Shown in pieces: positions 21,749 through 34,300 of a stretch of 64,000 nucleotides of DNA. The stretch's first letter is position 1, and the number at the start of each line of letters is the position of its first letter. The translations under genes were made by a program, and so were the position numbers. The notes under the pieces were generated by a model. The model made no database searches and was not told the DNA's origin. It saw only the letters and a program-made list of their open reading frames with translations. The stretch comes from Circinella minor (taxonomy: Eukaryota; Mucoromycota; Mucoromycetes; Mucorales; Lichtheimiaceae): the NCBI GenBank assembly GCA_016758965.1, contig JAEPRB010000017.1, forward strand, positions 124,001 through 188,000, read 5' to 3'.

Positions 21749-24746
21749 TTATTTTGTACCCATAGTATTATTATCACTTCCATGTTGTATTCCACCATGC
21801 ATCAATTTTAATAAATCCATTATTTTTGAAATTTCATTATATTTAACTATTATAAAAATAAGATATTAGTTAATCCAAATACATTGAAAATTAAGGGATA
21901 AAAAGAAAAAAAAAACTTACTTGAAGATGATCGAATAGTATTTTTATCATATGTATTTCTAGCAAATTCTATTCGATGTACTAATGTAGTATATTGATCA
22001 TCATCTAATCTTTGTGTAGTTCCATAACATTTCAAAATAGAAAATATAAGTTCAAGACAAGCATTAATTGATTCTTCACTATTTAAATAAAAATAAATAA
22101 ATCAATTAAATATATTCTTTTTTTTTTTTTATATACAATTAAATTTATTTTTTTTTCTTACATCATTTCTGATCTTTTAGCTGGAAAAGGTTTTTGATCT
22201 AAATCTTTAAGTCTTGCACATTCATTATACATCATAACTTGTAATGGGGTTAAAACCTATTAAATAATATAAATATATAATATTAATATTAATAAAAAAA
22301 AATGATATTATAAATTTATAATAGTGATACCTTTACACATGCTTGTTGTAATAATAATTCAGAAATTGATGTTGAATTAAAAACTTTTTGTAATATATAA
22401 ACTACTTCACGTCTTAATCTAAACCACTAAATAATTATTAAATTAATAATATTATTAATATCATTCAATCCAAACCCCCCTCCCCCTCCCCACTCCATTT
22501 GTTTACTAACATGTTCAATATCATCAGGTTCACTTGATGGTTGTTGCATTAATAATAAATTAGACAATTCAGATATAGTAGATACTGTGTTCTCTTGATT
22601 AATTTTAATGGTTGACAAAAATTTGGTAATATCATCTAAAAATAAAGTACATATCGTTAAAACTTCTTTAAACGAATAAAATAAAATAAAAGAAACTTAA
22701 TATATTTACCACATTTAACTAATTCTTTTAAAAGATTTAAAGCTTTAATAATAATATTTAAAGGACAATTTGTTGAAAGTAAATTAAAAAAAACAGGTTG
22801 TTTTAAAAGAAATTGAAAACTAAATAAAGAATACGTATTTAGTTTTAAAAGAAATGATATAAATATAAGTTATGTAATATACCTTTGTGAAATAGAACCA
22901 TTCGTCATTTCAATAAGTTGTAAATATATATCCAGTATACGAATAGTAGAAATATGACTTGTTTTATATAATAATACACGTTGAACTAATGATTCTAACT
23001 TTTTTGATGAAACTTTATAAGTTATAAAAAGATAATTTAAATCTTTTGCTGACATATCTGAAACATTATCTGGTATATGTTTATAAAGTTGTAATACATC
23101 ATCTGGTAAAAGAACATCAAACATATTTAAACAAACAGAAAGATTCCATAATATTGATCCTTCTTCAACTATATAAAATAAGATAAAAAATAAATGATTT
23201 TAGTTTATACCTTTTTACTACCATATGAACCAAGAATAATATATTTACCACGTTTAAATTCACGTAAAAGATAATCTGTTACTTCTTTATAAGATGTTAA
23301 TAGACAAATGACTTCGACCGTTTTACTAATAACATCAAACTATCAAATATTTAGTATATATATATATAACTACGTATTATAATATTTTATTACATACCAT
23401 TTCACCTTTAATACTAATTGAAAGAATATGACCAAATATATTCATTAATTGTTGTAAAGTAATGGTAATATCAATATCTGCTGCTCTTGCAATACAATCC
23501 GAAATATCAATAGCTAACATAATTAATTTTTGATTATGATATTGAGGTGGATTAAAATAAGAAGCAAATCGTGTACAAAGTTTATCCATAAGAATAGTAG
23601 GCCAATGTTTTGGATTATTCGATATCATATTACGTTGTTCTTGTTGTAATTTATTATATTCTGGAACTAATAATAGATGTAATAACTTTGAAAGGGGGAT
23701 TCCAAGGAAATTAATCGATTGATTTAATCATTTTCCAAAAAGAAAGTTATTAATACCTTATGATAACCTTTGTTGTCATATACAAAAGGTTTAAATTCTA
23801 TTATAGTTGGAATAGTAGATTTTAGATCTTTTTTTGTATTTAAAGTTGATTCTATTGATGTAATTGTTGTTGTTTCTTCTTCTTCTTCTTCTATTGTTGT
23901 TGCTGTTGTTGTTGTTGCTTCTGTTGATGATTTATCTGTCATCATTGCTTCAGCTGCTCTTTTTCGTTTAATTGTCGTTGTTGTTGGACTTCCTGGTGAT
24001 GGTGTAACTGACCTAGATCGTGTATGAGTTCTATATTTATTATACATTGGATCTGAAAAACCTGTTTCATTTGGAAAAATGGATTCTAAATTTATATGTA
24101 ATATGATGCAATAAGTAAATAAATCATGTCAAATGAAATAAGAATATTACCATCACAACTTACTTTTACTACTAGGTGATAATGCTCTATTTGTTCCAAC
24201 ACCATGATCAGATGAACTACCGATACCGTTTATACTATTATTATCATGTCTAACCCTTCTTAAAGACATTAATTCAAATTGTACACCTTCATTGACTGAT
24301 TGTAAAGTACGATATTCAGAACGTGTTTGTTCAAGTTCATTATGTAAAACGTCACGTGCATTCTCTTCTTGTGCTAACTTTGATTGTAATCGATCTACTG
24401 TAAATTTCAAATTGTCAATGATCTGTTCCGTCTATATAAATATATACAATTGTTTGTTGTTTAGTAATTAATAATAAATAAAAAATGGAGAGAGATGTAT
24501 ATTCTCATATGCTGCTATAGTTTATTGAACCTGATCATAGTGTTGTTGTTGACGATCGTATTGTCCATTATTAACAAGTAAAACAGGTTGTTGTGTAGTT
24601 GATTGCTGAAAGTTAATATTATTCGCTTGTGTAGAGATTGTAATAGGTTGTGGTACTTGTTGTGTATTAATATATTGTGATTCTTGTTGGTCAATAGCGT
24701 CTAAAACTTCATTGTCAAACCAGTCGTCATCAAATTCGTCATCCAT
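21749..24746 (-). CDS. ATRIP/Rad26/Ddc2-like checkpoint protein
   Basis: Twelve exons on the minus strand: 24746-24531, 24431-24164, 24085-23757, 23685-23398, 23339-23249, 23168-22883, 22819-22710, 22635-22511, 22426-22331, 22256-22162, 22078-21921 and 21846-21749. Phases close throughout, giving about 719 residues. The acidic N terminus DDEFDDDWFDNEVLDAID matches the RPA-binding checkpoint-recruitment motif of ATRIP. Residues ~75-130 are a coiled coil (KLAQEENARDVLHNELEQTR). A Ser/Thr/Pro- and KRKR-containing linker follows at ~160-250, then an all-helical C-terminal region. ATRIP escorts ATR kinase to RPA-coated single-stranded DNA. The call rests on layout and the N-terminal motif. The first intron has an atypical GTTCAA donor. 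Confidence 0.72.
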
Positions 24747-26445
24747 TATAAATATAAAGTAAAATAAAAAAAAAAAGTGTGAAAATAAAAAAGAGAATTA
24801 TTTGTATTAGAGTCGTACAAAACGCCAAAAGTGAGTTTTATCTGAAAGACAGACGCGTTTGGTGTACTTACAACGCGATAACAATAATGCATGGTTTTTC
24901 TAAATAGAGTTACCCTTTTCTCTCCCCCCAGGTTTTTGTTGTTATTGTTGCTTGTTCTTGCTATATATACTATATATGATTTGTATTATTGTTCAATTCA
25001 AATTGTGGTGACTGAATGGTATTGTTGGGTATATAATATGAACTACTGTGTATAACAGCAATCAAATCAAAACAAAAAACGTTTTTATTGTTGAACATGA
25101 TATAGTAGATTTCCTTTTCAATTTTTTAAGTTTTATGTAATCTACTATATTTTATATGAAATCGGTTAAAAAGTAATTATCAATATTACGCAGCTATGAT
25201 AAGTTTATACAACAAGTATCAAAAAAAAAAAGCTTATCATGCATAGCAAATAATTTATATATTTCAGTAAGGAAATAAAAAATCTTTATTTTTGCTCTTA
25301 GATATTCCACAAAGTAAGAAATCCCCCCCCCCTTATATATTAATAATTTTATAATAGACTATACAAAGAACCGCATAAAGATAAAATATTATCTTTCTTA
25401 GAAACATGTAATATGTATAGTCTTGTCCAAAACCTTGTGGTTCAATTAAATAAGAGCATTTGTATAAAAGTGACTATTATGCTAATGTTACCATGGTAAT
25501 AATTTTTTTTTTTTTTACATTACAGGGAAAATATTGTTTTCGAGTAACCAACAAGAAAGGATCATCATCATTATTATTGTTTATTTATTGAACAACTTGT
25601 ACACAAAGCTCATTAATTATTGTTTATAATTAAAAATTGAGGATGTCCTTGTAGAACAAAATATAATATATTTCGGGATATACAGAAAAAAATAATAATG
25701 ATCAAGATGGATAACTCACCAGTAGTATTTATCAGTTCAATAATGAAATTAGAATATAAAGATAAGACAACTTTTTGACAAGACTAAAAAAAAGGGAATG
25801 TAATTTTTTTAAGAGTTTCGGTAAAATTTAACTGCGAATAACTATTTTAGTTCTTTCTCGAAACTTTAACACCACGCTTTTTCTTTTTTTTCTTTTCACT
25901 TCCATTTTTTCTTCTTTTGTCAACTAAAAAAAAAAAACACTTCTTCAACTACAATCAAGGTAAAAGAAAAAAAAGAAAAAAAAAAGAAAAAAGAAAAAGA
26001 AAATATTTAATGAAACACGTTATTTTTTTTTCTTTTATTTATTTATTATTTAATAAAATGAAAAAAGAAACTTGATTTATTTATAATAAAGCCAATTCAT
26101 TATATATAACTGTTTTTATAATTGTTCTCTGCAATGTGTCGTTTTTATTAAAATTATTAGTAGGAATATCCAAATTCTTCTTCTTTTTCTTTTTTTACCC
26201 ATTTGTCGTCTTCTTTCTCTTCATTTTTCCTTGCTTTTCATTCAAGTCAGTTTTTTTTTCAATTTGTGTACGTGTTTTTTTTTTCGGAAGAGAAACAAAG
26301 CTATACCCTAATAAAAATAAAAAGAGACAAAGGTATGTATATATGTATATATATATAAAGGTTAGGAAAGTAAAAAAAAAAAAAAACTTATTATATTCTT
26401 CTTTCTTATATACTAATAAAGGGAAATTTCATAGGATCAAAAGAA
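24747..26445. other. divergent promoter region
   Basis: 1.7 kb between the divergent ATRIP-like and YEATS genes. AT-rich, with long T and A runs from 25870 to 26420 forming the YEATS leader. The frame at 26136-26468 is Phe/Lys-rich translation of that leader. No gene or RNA seen. Confidence 0.65.
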
Positions 26446-27193
26446 ATGGAACTTACACAAGATATTAAAATCATTTGTCAGAATAGTATCATTAAAGGTA
26501 CAGGAGCACAAACATTTGATGGACACCCATTACGTAACTGGAAAATTAAACTTGTAGCAGTTGATAATGGAAAAGAGAAAAAAGGACGACTTTCTGAATT
26601 ACTTGATCATGTTGAATATATTTTACATCCAACTTTTACAGATCCACGAAGAGGTAAATTATATGTTATATAAAGAGAGAGGGAGAGAAAGGGGGGGTGG
26701 ATTTTTATCACATATTGACCACAATTATTATTATTATATAAAATAGTGGTTACTAAAGAACCTTATCTTTTACAAGAAAAAGGATGGGGTGAATTTGATA
26801 TGAGAATTGTATTGTATTTTGTTAATAATATTGCAAATACTGAATTATTATCATTTGATCTTAATTTTACACAAGCACAATATTCTGTTACAAAAACAGT
26901 GGTAAATATTTTTTAGTATATACCTTTAAATATATTTATATTTATATATATATATATATATTAACTTCATTTAAATCTTTAGGTATTTCAAAGTCCAGTA
27001 CCAGAATTAGTCAATATATTAAGTCGTGAACCAGCACCTTTACCACCTGCAAAGAAACGAAGAAGTAATTCAACAGAAAAATCAAGAAAATCATCAATAA
27101 TAAAATCACCTATATCACCAAAAAATGTAACATCAACAACAGGAATGGATTCTTTATCTGGTACATCTTTATCACCCACTACACCTTATCTTC

Positions 27194-27225
<32 letters not shown>

Positions 27226-28044
27226 GGAATTAGTGGTAATTCTTATTCAGCATCACCTCAACCTAATTCATTTACATCACCTTCAAATGGTGTTATTAAT
27301 AGCCCTTATGATTATACCCAAAACATCAAAACCCCACAAGCAACATCAGCAACAGCCGAATATGATAGTTTACATAATTATTTTCCAGATTTAAGTGATG
27401 ATCCTCGAAGCAGGCCGGCCTTGCAACAACAACAATATGATAATAATAATAACAATAGTAATAATAATACTCAAGATCAATATAATCGACGACGGAAAAA
27501 TAAAAGTAATAATAATAGTAATAATAATAATAGTAATAGGAAACAAAATGGACATCGAGGACATCCTTCAGATACTAATGGTGATGACAAAAATGAGGAT
27601 GATGAATCTCGAATTGTGGATGATGTGTATAGTGAAAGTGATTTAGATCATATTGATCCTATTCATGGTGAACCGTTATCAACAGATTTAAGACGTGCAT
27701 GGGGTATTCCAGAGGTAAAAGATAAAAGTTAAAAGTGGAAATATATATTTATACTTGATTTATTAATATATTTTTATATATTTAGCATGTTAACATGTTG
27801 GAACTTGCAAAAAGAATAAGTAGTTTGGATGGTGAAAAATTAGCTGAAATTCGAAGTATAGTGGATCGATATAAAACTAGTGGAATGGGTGTTACTGTAG
27901 AAGATAGTAAGTATTTTAAAATATAAAATACATATATATCAACTACTAAAGTGAATTATTATTATTATTTTAGATGAAGTAGTAGTAGATCTTTATTCAT
28001 TAGGACCTGATTTATTAACACGACTTTGGAATTTTACACATTAA
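26446..28044 (+). CDS. YEATS-domain chromatin protein, Taf14/AF9-like
   Basis: Five exons: 26446-26653, 26747-26901, 26983-27714, 27786-27906 and 27974-28044, about 428 residues. The YEATS fold at ~5-125 includes the family hallmarks VEYILHPTF and the WGEFDMRI strand. It reads acylated histone lysines. A basic stretch PPAKKRRS follows, then a long disordered linker with an 11-Gln run and Asn repeats. The C-terminal ~63 residues (LELAKRISSLDGEKL to DLYSLGPDLLTRLW) match the ET/ANC1-homology domain that lets Taf14 and AF9 dock many partners. YEATS plus this C-terminal domain is the Taf14/AF9 layout; which complex it serves (TFIID, SWI/SNF, NuA3, NuA4) cannot be told. Confidence 0.9.
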
Positions 28045-28062
28045 AATAATAATAATAAGATA

Positions 28063-28701
28063 TTAAAATGTTTTTTGAAGAGTAATAAAAGTAGTTCCTT
28101 TAACTCGAAGTCTTTCTTGATCATGAAATTCAAGTCTTTCACCATTTTCTTCAAATCCCATCTTTTTATACCAATTAATTAACACAGTACGTGTTTCAAA
28201 AACACGCATGATACAATCTGTGTAGCCTAATTCTTGCATACGTGCTAATGCAAATCGTACTAATCGACCACCTACACCTTTTGATTGGTATGCGGGTAAA
28301 ATTGAAAATAATCGGACTTCACCATGTCCTTTTAAACCACTGGTAGGAGGATCAATTCGTAAAGTACCAATCAACTTTTCTTTTCCTTCTTCAATAATAT
28401 CGAAAGCAAAGAATAATCGACATGATATACCATTTTCTTGAATAGAATTTTCAATTTCTTCAGGTCCTGCTCTATCACCTTCATAAAATTCATGTTCTGA
28501 TGTCCATCCCTCTTTTTATTTATATATAAAAATTAGATTAATAAAATACTTATATTATTAATGTAAATGTTTTCTTTTTTTTTGTGTTGTATACAAACCA
28601 TTGGTACTATATGCGCTATTCACTACTGTTACTGCATCTTGGGTATATTTAAGGTCATCAATAGTAACTTCTCGTACAATAATATTATCTTGTCGTGTCA
28701 T
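28063..28701 (-). CDS. GNAT-family N-acetyltransferase, copy 1
   Basis: Exons 28701-28599 and 28511-28063 (phase 1 junction) give 183 residues. The acetyl-CoA-binding motif A is visible as LFSILPAYQSKGVGGRLVRFAL (Q-x-x-G-x-G around ~115). It is followed by the motif B segment NWYKKMGFEENGER. The N-terminal block VREVTIDDLKYT is shared with the neighbour. GNATs acetylate small molecules or proteins; the substrate is unknown. The gene forms a tandem pair with the next one, with the same intron position and phase. Its stop lies 18 bp from the stop of the convergent YEATS gene. Confidence 0.88.
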
Positions 28702-29005
28702 AATTGGTTTTTAGAAAAAAAAAAGGAAAAGGAAAAACGAAAGGGAAAAACGAAAGACTTCTTGGGGAAAAGAAAATATTTGGTACCTTAAAAGCTGATC
28801 CTCCGACTAACGAAAGAAAAAAAAAAGTTCTCCGAAAAAAAAAAAATACCAATAATATCAACTCAAATGACTCATATTTATATATAATATTCTATTTGTT
28901 TTATTTATTTCTACAATTAACAATATAAAGTATACTAGTAATAAGGGAGGGGGAAAGGCGATAAGAGGAAAGGGGGAAAGTTGTATAAATTAAAATATAT
29001 TAAAA
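28702..29005. other. short intergenic spacer between GNAT paralogues
   Basis: 304 bp of A-rich sequence serving as promoter of GNAT copy 1 and 3' flank of copy 2. No gene seen. Confidence 0.65.
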
Positions 29006-29661
29006 TTATAATTGTTTTTTCAAGGTAATAAAACAAACATCTTTAACCTTTAACTTTTCAGGCCAAACAAAAGGAATTCTTTCACCAGTTTCTTCAAATC
29101 CTAGTTTACGATACCAATTCAAAAGACCTATTCTTGTTTCTAATACATGGATCATAGCCACTTTATATCCTAATTCTTTCATTTTTCCAAAAGCACTACG
29201 TACAAGAAGACCACCTACACCACGTGATTGTTGTGATGGTGCTACAGCAAAAAGACCTAATTCTGCTTCTTGACCATCTTCTGTAGGTTGGATCTGCACT
29301 GTACCAACAATTTTTTCAATGACTTCCTCCGAAGCCCCGGAGGTATCAAATGCATACAATAATGTATTAGGTTTGCCGTTGCTATGAACGAATTCTTCAA
29401 TATCTTCAATAGTGACTCGCTCACCACTTACTAAGTCCTTTTCTGTGGTCCAGCCACCTATTATATACATACATAATGTTTAGTAAATAAAACTCTTTTT
29501 TTTTTTTTTTTTTTTTTTTGAAATGAAAGAAAATGACGATCAAAGTAAAATTGTTTACCTTCAGAACGGTAAGCACCATTAATGGTTTCATGAACAACCT
29601 TGTTATATTTTAAATCGTCAAGTACAACTTCACGTACGTAAATAGTAGATTCAGACACCAT
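29006..29661 (-). CDS. GNAT-family N-acetyltransferase, copy 2
   Basis: Exons 29661-29559 and 29457-29006 (phase 1) give 184 residues. Motif A reads LFAVAPSQQSRGVGGLLVRSAF and motif B reads NWYRKLGFEETGER. It is clearly a paralogue of copy 1 (similar start YVREVVLDDLKYN, similar GWT-E block after the intron, similar end FITLKKQL), but diverged in the middle. An A/T homopolymer of over 20 bases sits in its intron. The two probably arose by tandem duplication and may differ in substrate. Confidence 0.88.
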
Positions 29662-29717
29662 GGCTTTTAAAAAGAAAAACTTAGGGAACTATGGAAAAAA
29701 AAACGAAATAAAAAAAA

Positions 29718-29749
<32 letters not shown>

Positions 29750-30185
29750 CAAATTTAACCTTTTGCTTTTGCTGTGTTACTAAATAAGACTTTTAAATCA
29801 ATGATATCATTTATCCGAAGTCCCCGCCTTTTTTTTATCTCCATATATTTGTCAATGAATCGGAGGATGTTCCCATTGGTTTTTTCGAAAAAAAAAAAAA
29901 AGTTTTTTGGAACAAAGTATTACACAAGTAATTATTGATATTTTTTAAAATATAAAAATAACGGGAGAAAGAGAATATAATACATCGAATAATAGAGAGA
30001 GATAGTGTGTGTCTGTGTGAAAGAGAAAGAAAGTATGAATTATTATATAAAATACTAAATGCAATATAAGTTAAAGATTTGGTTGAAGAAGTAGCGGGAG
30101 AGAGAGGGTGGGGTAACAAATAAAAAATTATTAGATCAATTTTTCTTTTTTTAGTAACAGGTACAAAAAGATCTAAAATGTCAAT
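29662..30185. other. intergenic AT-rich region
   Basis: 524 bp with a (TA)n run near 29724-29749 and CT/GA-rich stretches. The minus-strand frame at 29835-30119 is Ser/Leu/Phe-rich with no recognisable domain, so no gene is called. Confidence 0.6.
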
Positions 30186-31393
30186 TTAGATGTCATCCAC
30201 TTCTTCCATTAATGCATTATCTGCTAATCCACTATGATAAATTTTATATGCAGGTAAACCATAAACACTATAACCGGCTGCTATAGCAGCTTTTGCAAAT
30301 CCTTCTGTATCAATTTGATGTTTAAATGGAAATGCAGGATAATTGATTCCTTCACGATGTACATTTGCCTTTGTTAATATACATGTTGATCCAATACCAT
30401 CCAATGGTACTTTTTGTAATGGTTGCATATCTACTGTAACCATATCAATCATTAAAAAACGATGAGTCGTAAATTCAACCCAACCTAAAATAAATAATAA
30501 TAACATATTTTTTTTTTTAGTAAACAACGTTTCTTTTTCTTTCCACTTTTTATTTTTCTGTCTTTTTTTTTTTTTTTACCTTCCATAAATATAAAATCTT
30601 CGGCTACATCTTTTGCTAATGAAGTTGACAATTCAGTTTCTTGCCAATTTCTTTTATCATGACCCCATTCAATTCCATCTCTTTGAATCATTGTATTGGG
30701 TACCACAATATCTTGATCCACATGAATTAAATCCTGTACCAAAGTTGAAGGAACTGAAGTTAATAATGGATCCAACCAAAGTGTATAATCATTATCAGGT
30801 GTTAATGCTGATTGTAATAAAAATGTTCTTGCTCTTGCAATAGCAGCTCGTCGCAAAGGTTGTAATTCATATACTGTTTCTTTTCCTGGTGTTGCCACAA
30901 AAGACATAACTTCATTGTCATACGTTTTAACATAAATTTTTACAGGTAACGCAAATCGAGCACGTTCTACGTGTTGTCGAACGGCATGGACTGTAGTAGG
31001 TCCGGGATTTAATACCATGATGGCTAAAGACAAGTTGGGGTATGAAAGTTGACGAATTAACTTGAAAAAATCGGCTAAATGGGGTACGGTAGATGGATTG
31101 ATCATGCTGAGAATGAGAACATTAGGTTGTTGAGGTGGTAAAGTGTTAAGGTTTTGAAAAGAAACACCAGGAGCTCGATGATCTGCTTGTTTTGTTAAAG
31201 CATCAGGAAGACCATCGAGGTTAGGTGATGTGGAGTTATTATTATAATAGTCATCGTCTTCGTTGCATAGTGGAGGTCGATAAAGAAGTTGTAAAAGACA
31301 TGTAGTTGTGATTAAAAATCCAATAATACTATATAATACAACACGTCGTTTTGTACGTGGTAATGTGAACGTTTGCTTTATTTTGTCACTCAT
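30186..31393 (-). CDS. Anp1/Mnn9/Van1-family mannosyltransferase
   Basis: Exons 31393-30580 and 30484-30186 (phase 1) give 370 residues with type II topology: a short KRR-flanked N terminus, a membrane anchor at ~18-38, then a lumenal catalytic domain. Family blocks include LILSMINPS, LPVKIYVKTYDNE, RRAAIARARTFLL, DQDIVVPN and the C-terminal YPAFPFKHQIDTEGFAK with VYGLPAYKIYH. Family members form Golgi mannan-polymerase complexes extending N-glycans. The metal-binding segment reads LWLDPLL, where the family usually has a DxD (LWxDAD), so the second Asp is replaced by Leu. It could be a scaffold or low-activity subunit. Confidence 0.87.
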
Positions 31394-34300
31394 GTAAAAA
31401 AAAACCAGTATATTAAAAAAGAAGGGGGAAAGATATAAGCCTAAAGAACACGCTTTTTTATTATTATTGTTCTCGCCTTAAAAAAATGTGTATTACAGAA
31501 AAAGAGAATCTGAGCTTTGAATGATTAAAAATAGAATTCGTGCGTTTTCTTGGTAAACATGCTATAAACATGCGGATCTTTTTTTTTTTTTATACACTGG
31601 TAACTAGGTAACACTATTAGTTCATTAAGTTGTCAAGGAAATGCGAATACATTAATCAACTACTTTAATTCATTAGAAACATTTTAAAAAAATAGTAATA
31701 TATTACTCAAATAATGATTTATTAATATATATATTATACGTCTGGTAAAAAAAAAGATTGATGTCATGTAACTTTCATATGAATATATTTAATATATGAA
31801 TTTCTTTTACTGACAAGAAGTCATTTTGAAAGGTTCTTCCCTTTTTTAAAGAAAAATAATATTCTTCGTTGGAAATAATAATATATAATTATAAAACGGT
31901 AAAACGGAATGATAAATTTAGGATTTGATAGTTTTATTACATGATTGATTTACATATTCACATCGATATTATAAGGACCTGTGCTCAACATCATCATATC
32001 TTATGTTACACTTATACACACTCCTTGATGGTTATATTTCAGGATATTAGAAAAAAAAATCTGGTTTCTTACTACTAAATATTATTATTTATAAATTTAA
32101 TTTTGAAATATATTGATCAATATGAACAGATATTTTTCACTAATAGATGATGCATCCTAATTTTCAGCTTGGCAGAGAGAGCTTATATGATATTTCAAAT
32201 TGGCGGAATTTATAACACAACAAATATACAAAATGACAACTCTCCAACTGAAAAAAAAAGGTATCCAGCACATGTCAAGTTGAAAAAAATAACATTGCGC
32301 CAAGCTAAAAAAAAATTAGGATCCGTTAACAGCTTAATGGAAATGCCTGTAATATAAATTCTATATATATTTATGCCAAGAATGATTTTGTATAGAGAAT
32401 GTTACACAAATTGGTTTTTATACCAAAATATAACTTCTCTAACAAGAAGATCCGAACTAATTGAAGAGATGTGCGCTTGTATACGCAGTAAAGAAGACAA
32501 ATACAGCCGCCTTTCTGTTCTGTTCCAGTGAGTTTTATAAAGCGACATATCAATACGTATCAGTAAAAATCGTACTGATATTATGTTTAATATTCTCTAT
32601 ATTCAACAAGACAATATCATAGAAAGATACTCATTTTATTTTTAATATTTAAAAGTATGTGGGATTGTTTTTTACTCTACGTACATTGCCATGAAAGGCT
32701 GCTACATTGTTCATAACAATTATTGACGAACCACTCCACTCCCCTCCCTTTCCATCATTAGCTTTTCTCTTTTACTATATTATTATTTTTTTCTCTTATT
32801 TATCGGCACTATCATACATAGTACGCACTAGATGAAAAAAACCATCTCATTTTTTTCCCTAGTTAAATCATTTATATAGCTTTTCCATTTCTTTTTACAT
32901 GATCGACTCTAGATGGTACTATACTTCACTAATTATAGTAGTATTACTACTAATAATAACTTTTCTTTTTCTTTAAACCATTATCTTTATCATAAAAACT
33001 ATAGACATGCATCAATATGAGCTTCCTATCTTTTGATTTTCTACTTGAACATTTTATCATCTCTCATTTTTTTGACACTCTCTTGATGCCTATAAACTAC
33101 ATAAATGTTTTGAATAACATCATTGTTTTCTACTACTACCTATACGTATATAATAGTATTTCTGTAGGAATAATCTGATGCTTATTGAAGTATTATATAA
33201 CTGTAGTTATTGGTACATTATATTGATGACATAGTACATGATTATGCGATCAAAATAATTGGGTACATTTTTATATACTCATTTAATATAAATAAAAAAC
33301 AGGGGTCAATGAGAAAAAGAACATCATGTGACTGATGCTGGGGACCATAAGGTGCTTGTATATATAGTTGTATAATGAAGCCTTCACAGGGGTTTCATAT
33401 CACTTTGCCTAATACGAAGTAGAATCGGACTACAAAAAAACATCATACCCTGTTAGATGGAGCGTTTCAGTGGATCATCTTTTTTTTTTATAATACCTGT
33501 CAATACCACTATATACAACCATGGTAGTCAAAACTAATATGAAGCACAGTAGCATAACCTACTGATAAATCGTCCCTCTTTTTTTTAATTCTGGAAATAA
33601 TTATACATATGATGATGATGTATAATTTATTTTTTTAAAAAAAATAATGATAAGAATGAGAAACAAAGAAAGATAGAAACATAAGAGTGGTTAATTATGT
33701 ACAGTAGATAAAAAAAAAGGTAATAGCTTTCCAATATATTGGGTATACGAAGCATTATCAAGTGTGCTTCAGTTATCATGCACGTGTAGCATTTCATTGT
33801 TGTAATTAAATTATGCAGCTTCTCATTTCGCTGATCCTTTTTTAATTTTGTTCATTTATTGTGGCCCCTTTTCTTCTGAATTGTTTTATTTCAACTTGTT
33901 TATTGTGATGGTCCGTAAATTGAAATAATAATAAATCTACATAAAAATGAACAAAATTTAATCATTATTATGTCTAAAGAATGAAATATGAGTTGTTGAT
34001 AATTTAAGATTCGTAAAATTAAGAAAAAATAATAATACATACTGACTGTATAGCCCTATTTTTATAAGAACAATAAAATAAAAAGGTTTTCTTCATTATC
34101 TTATTATTTATTGATATATTATGTAAAATAAAAGTATTCTGAGCAACTTATAGATATATCTACATGTTGCAATAACAGTACGTATACGTAGTTAAATTGA
34201 TCTAAGTAAAATGAGATAAAACTAAATTCTTTATACTAAAGTAATGATCCTATTACTTGAAAGAATGAAATGTATATAATAGATATAGGTATTTTTAAAT

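Noticed and set aside
23770..24027. Val/Ser-rich plus-strand frame opposite the ATRIP-like gene
   Set aside because: Antisense shadow of the Thr/Glu-rich linker exon.
26136..26468. 110-codon frame ahead of the YEATS gene
   Set aside because: Phe/Lys-rich translation of the T- and A-rich 5' leader; the YEATS domain starts cleanly at the ATG at 26446 in another frame.
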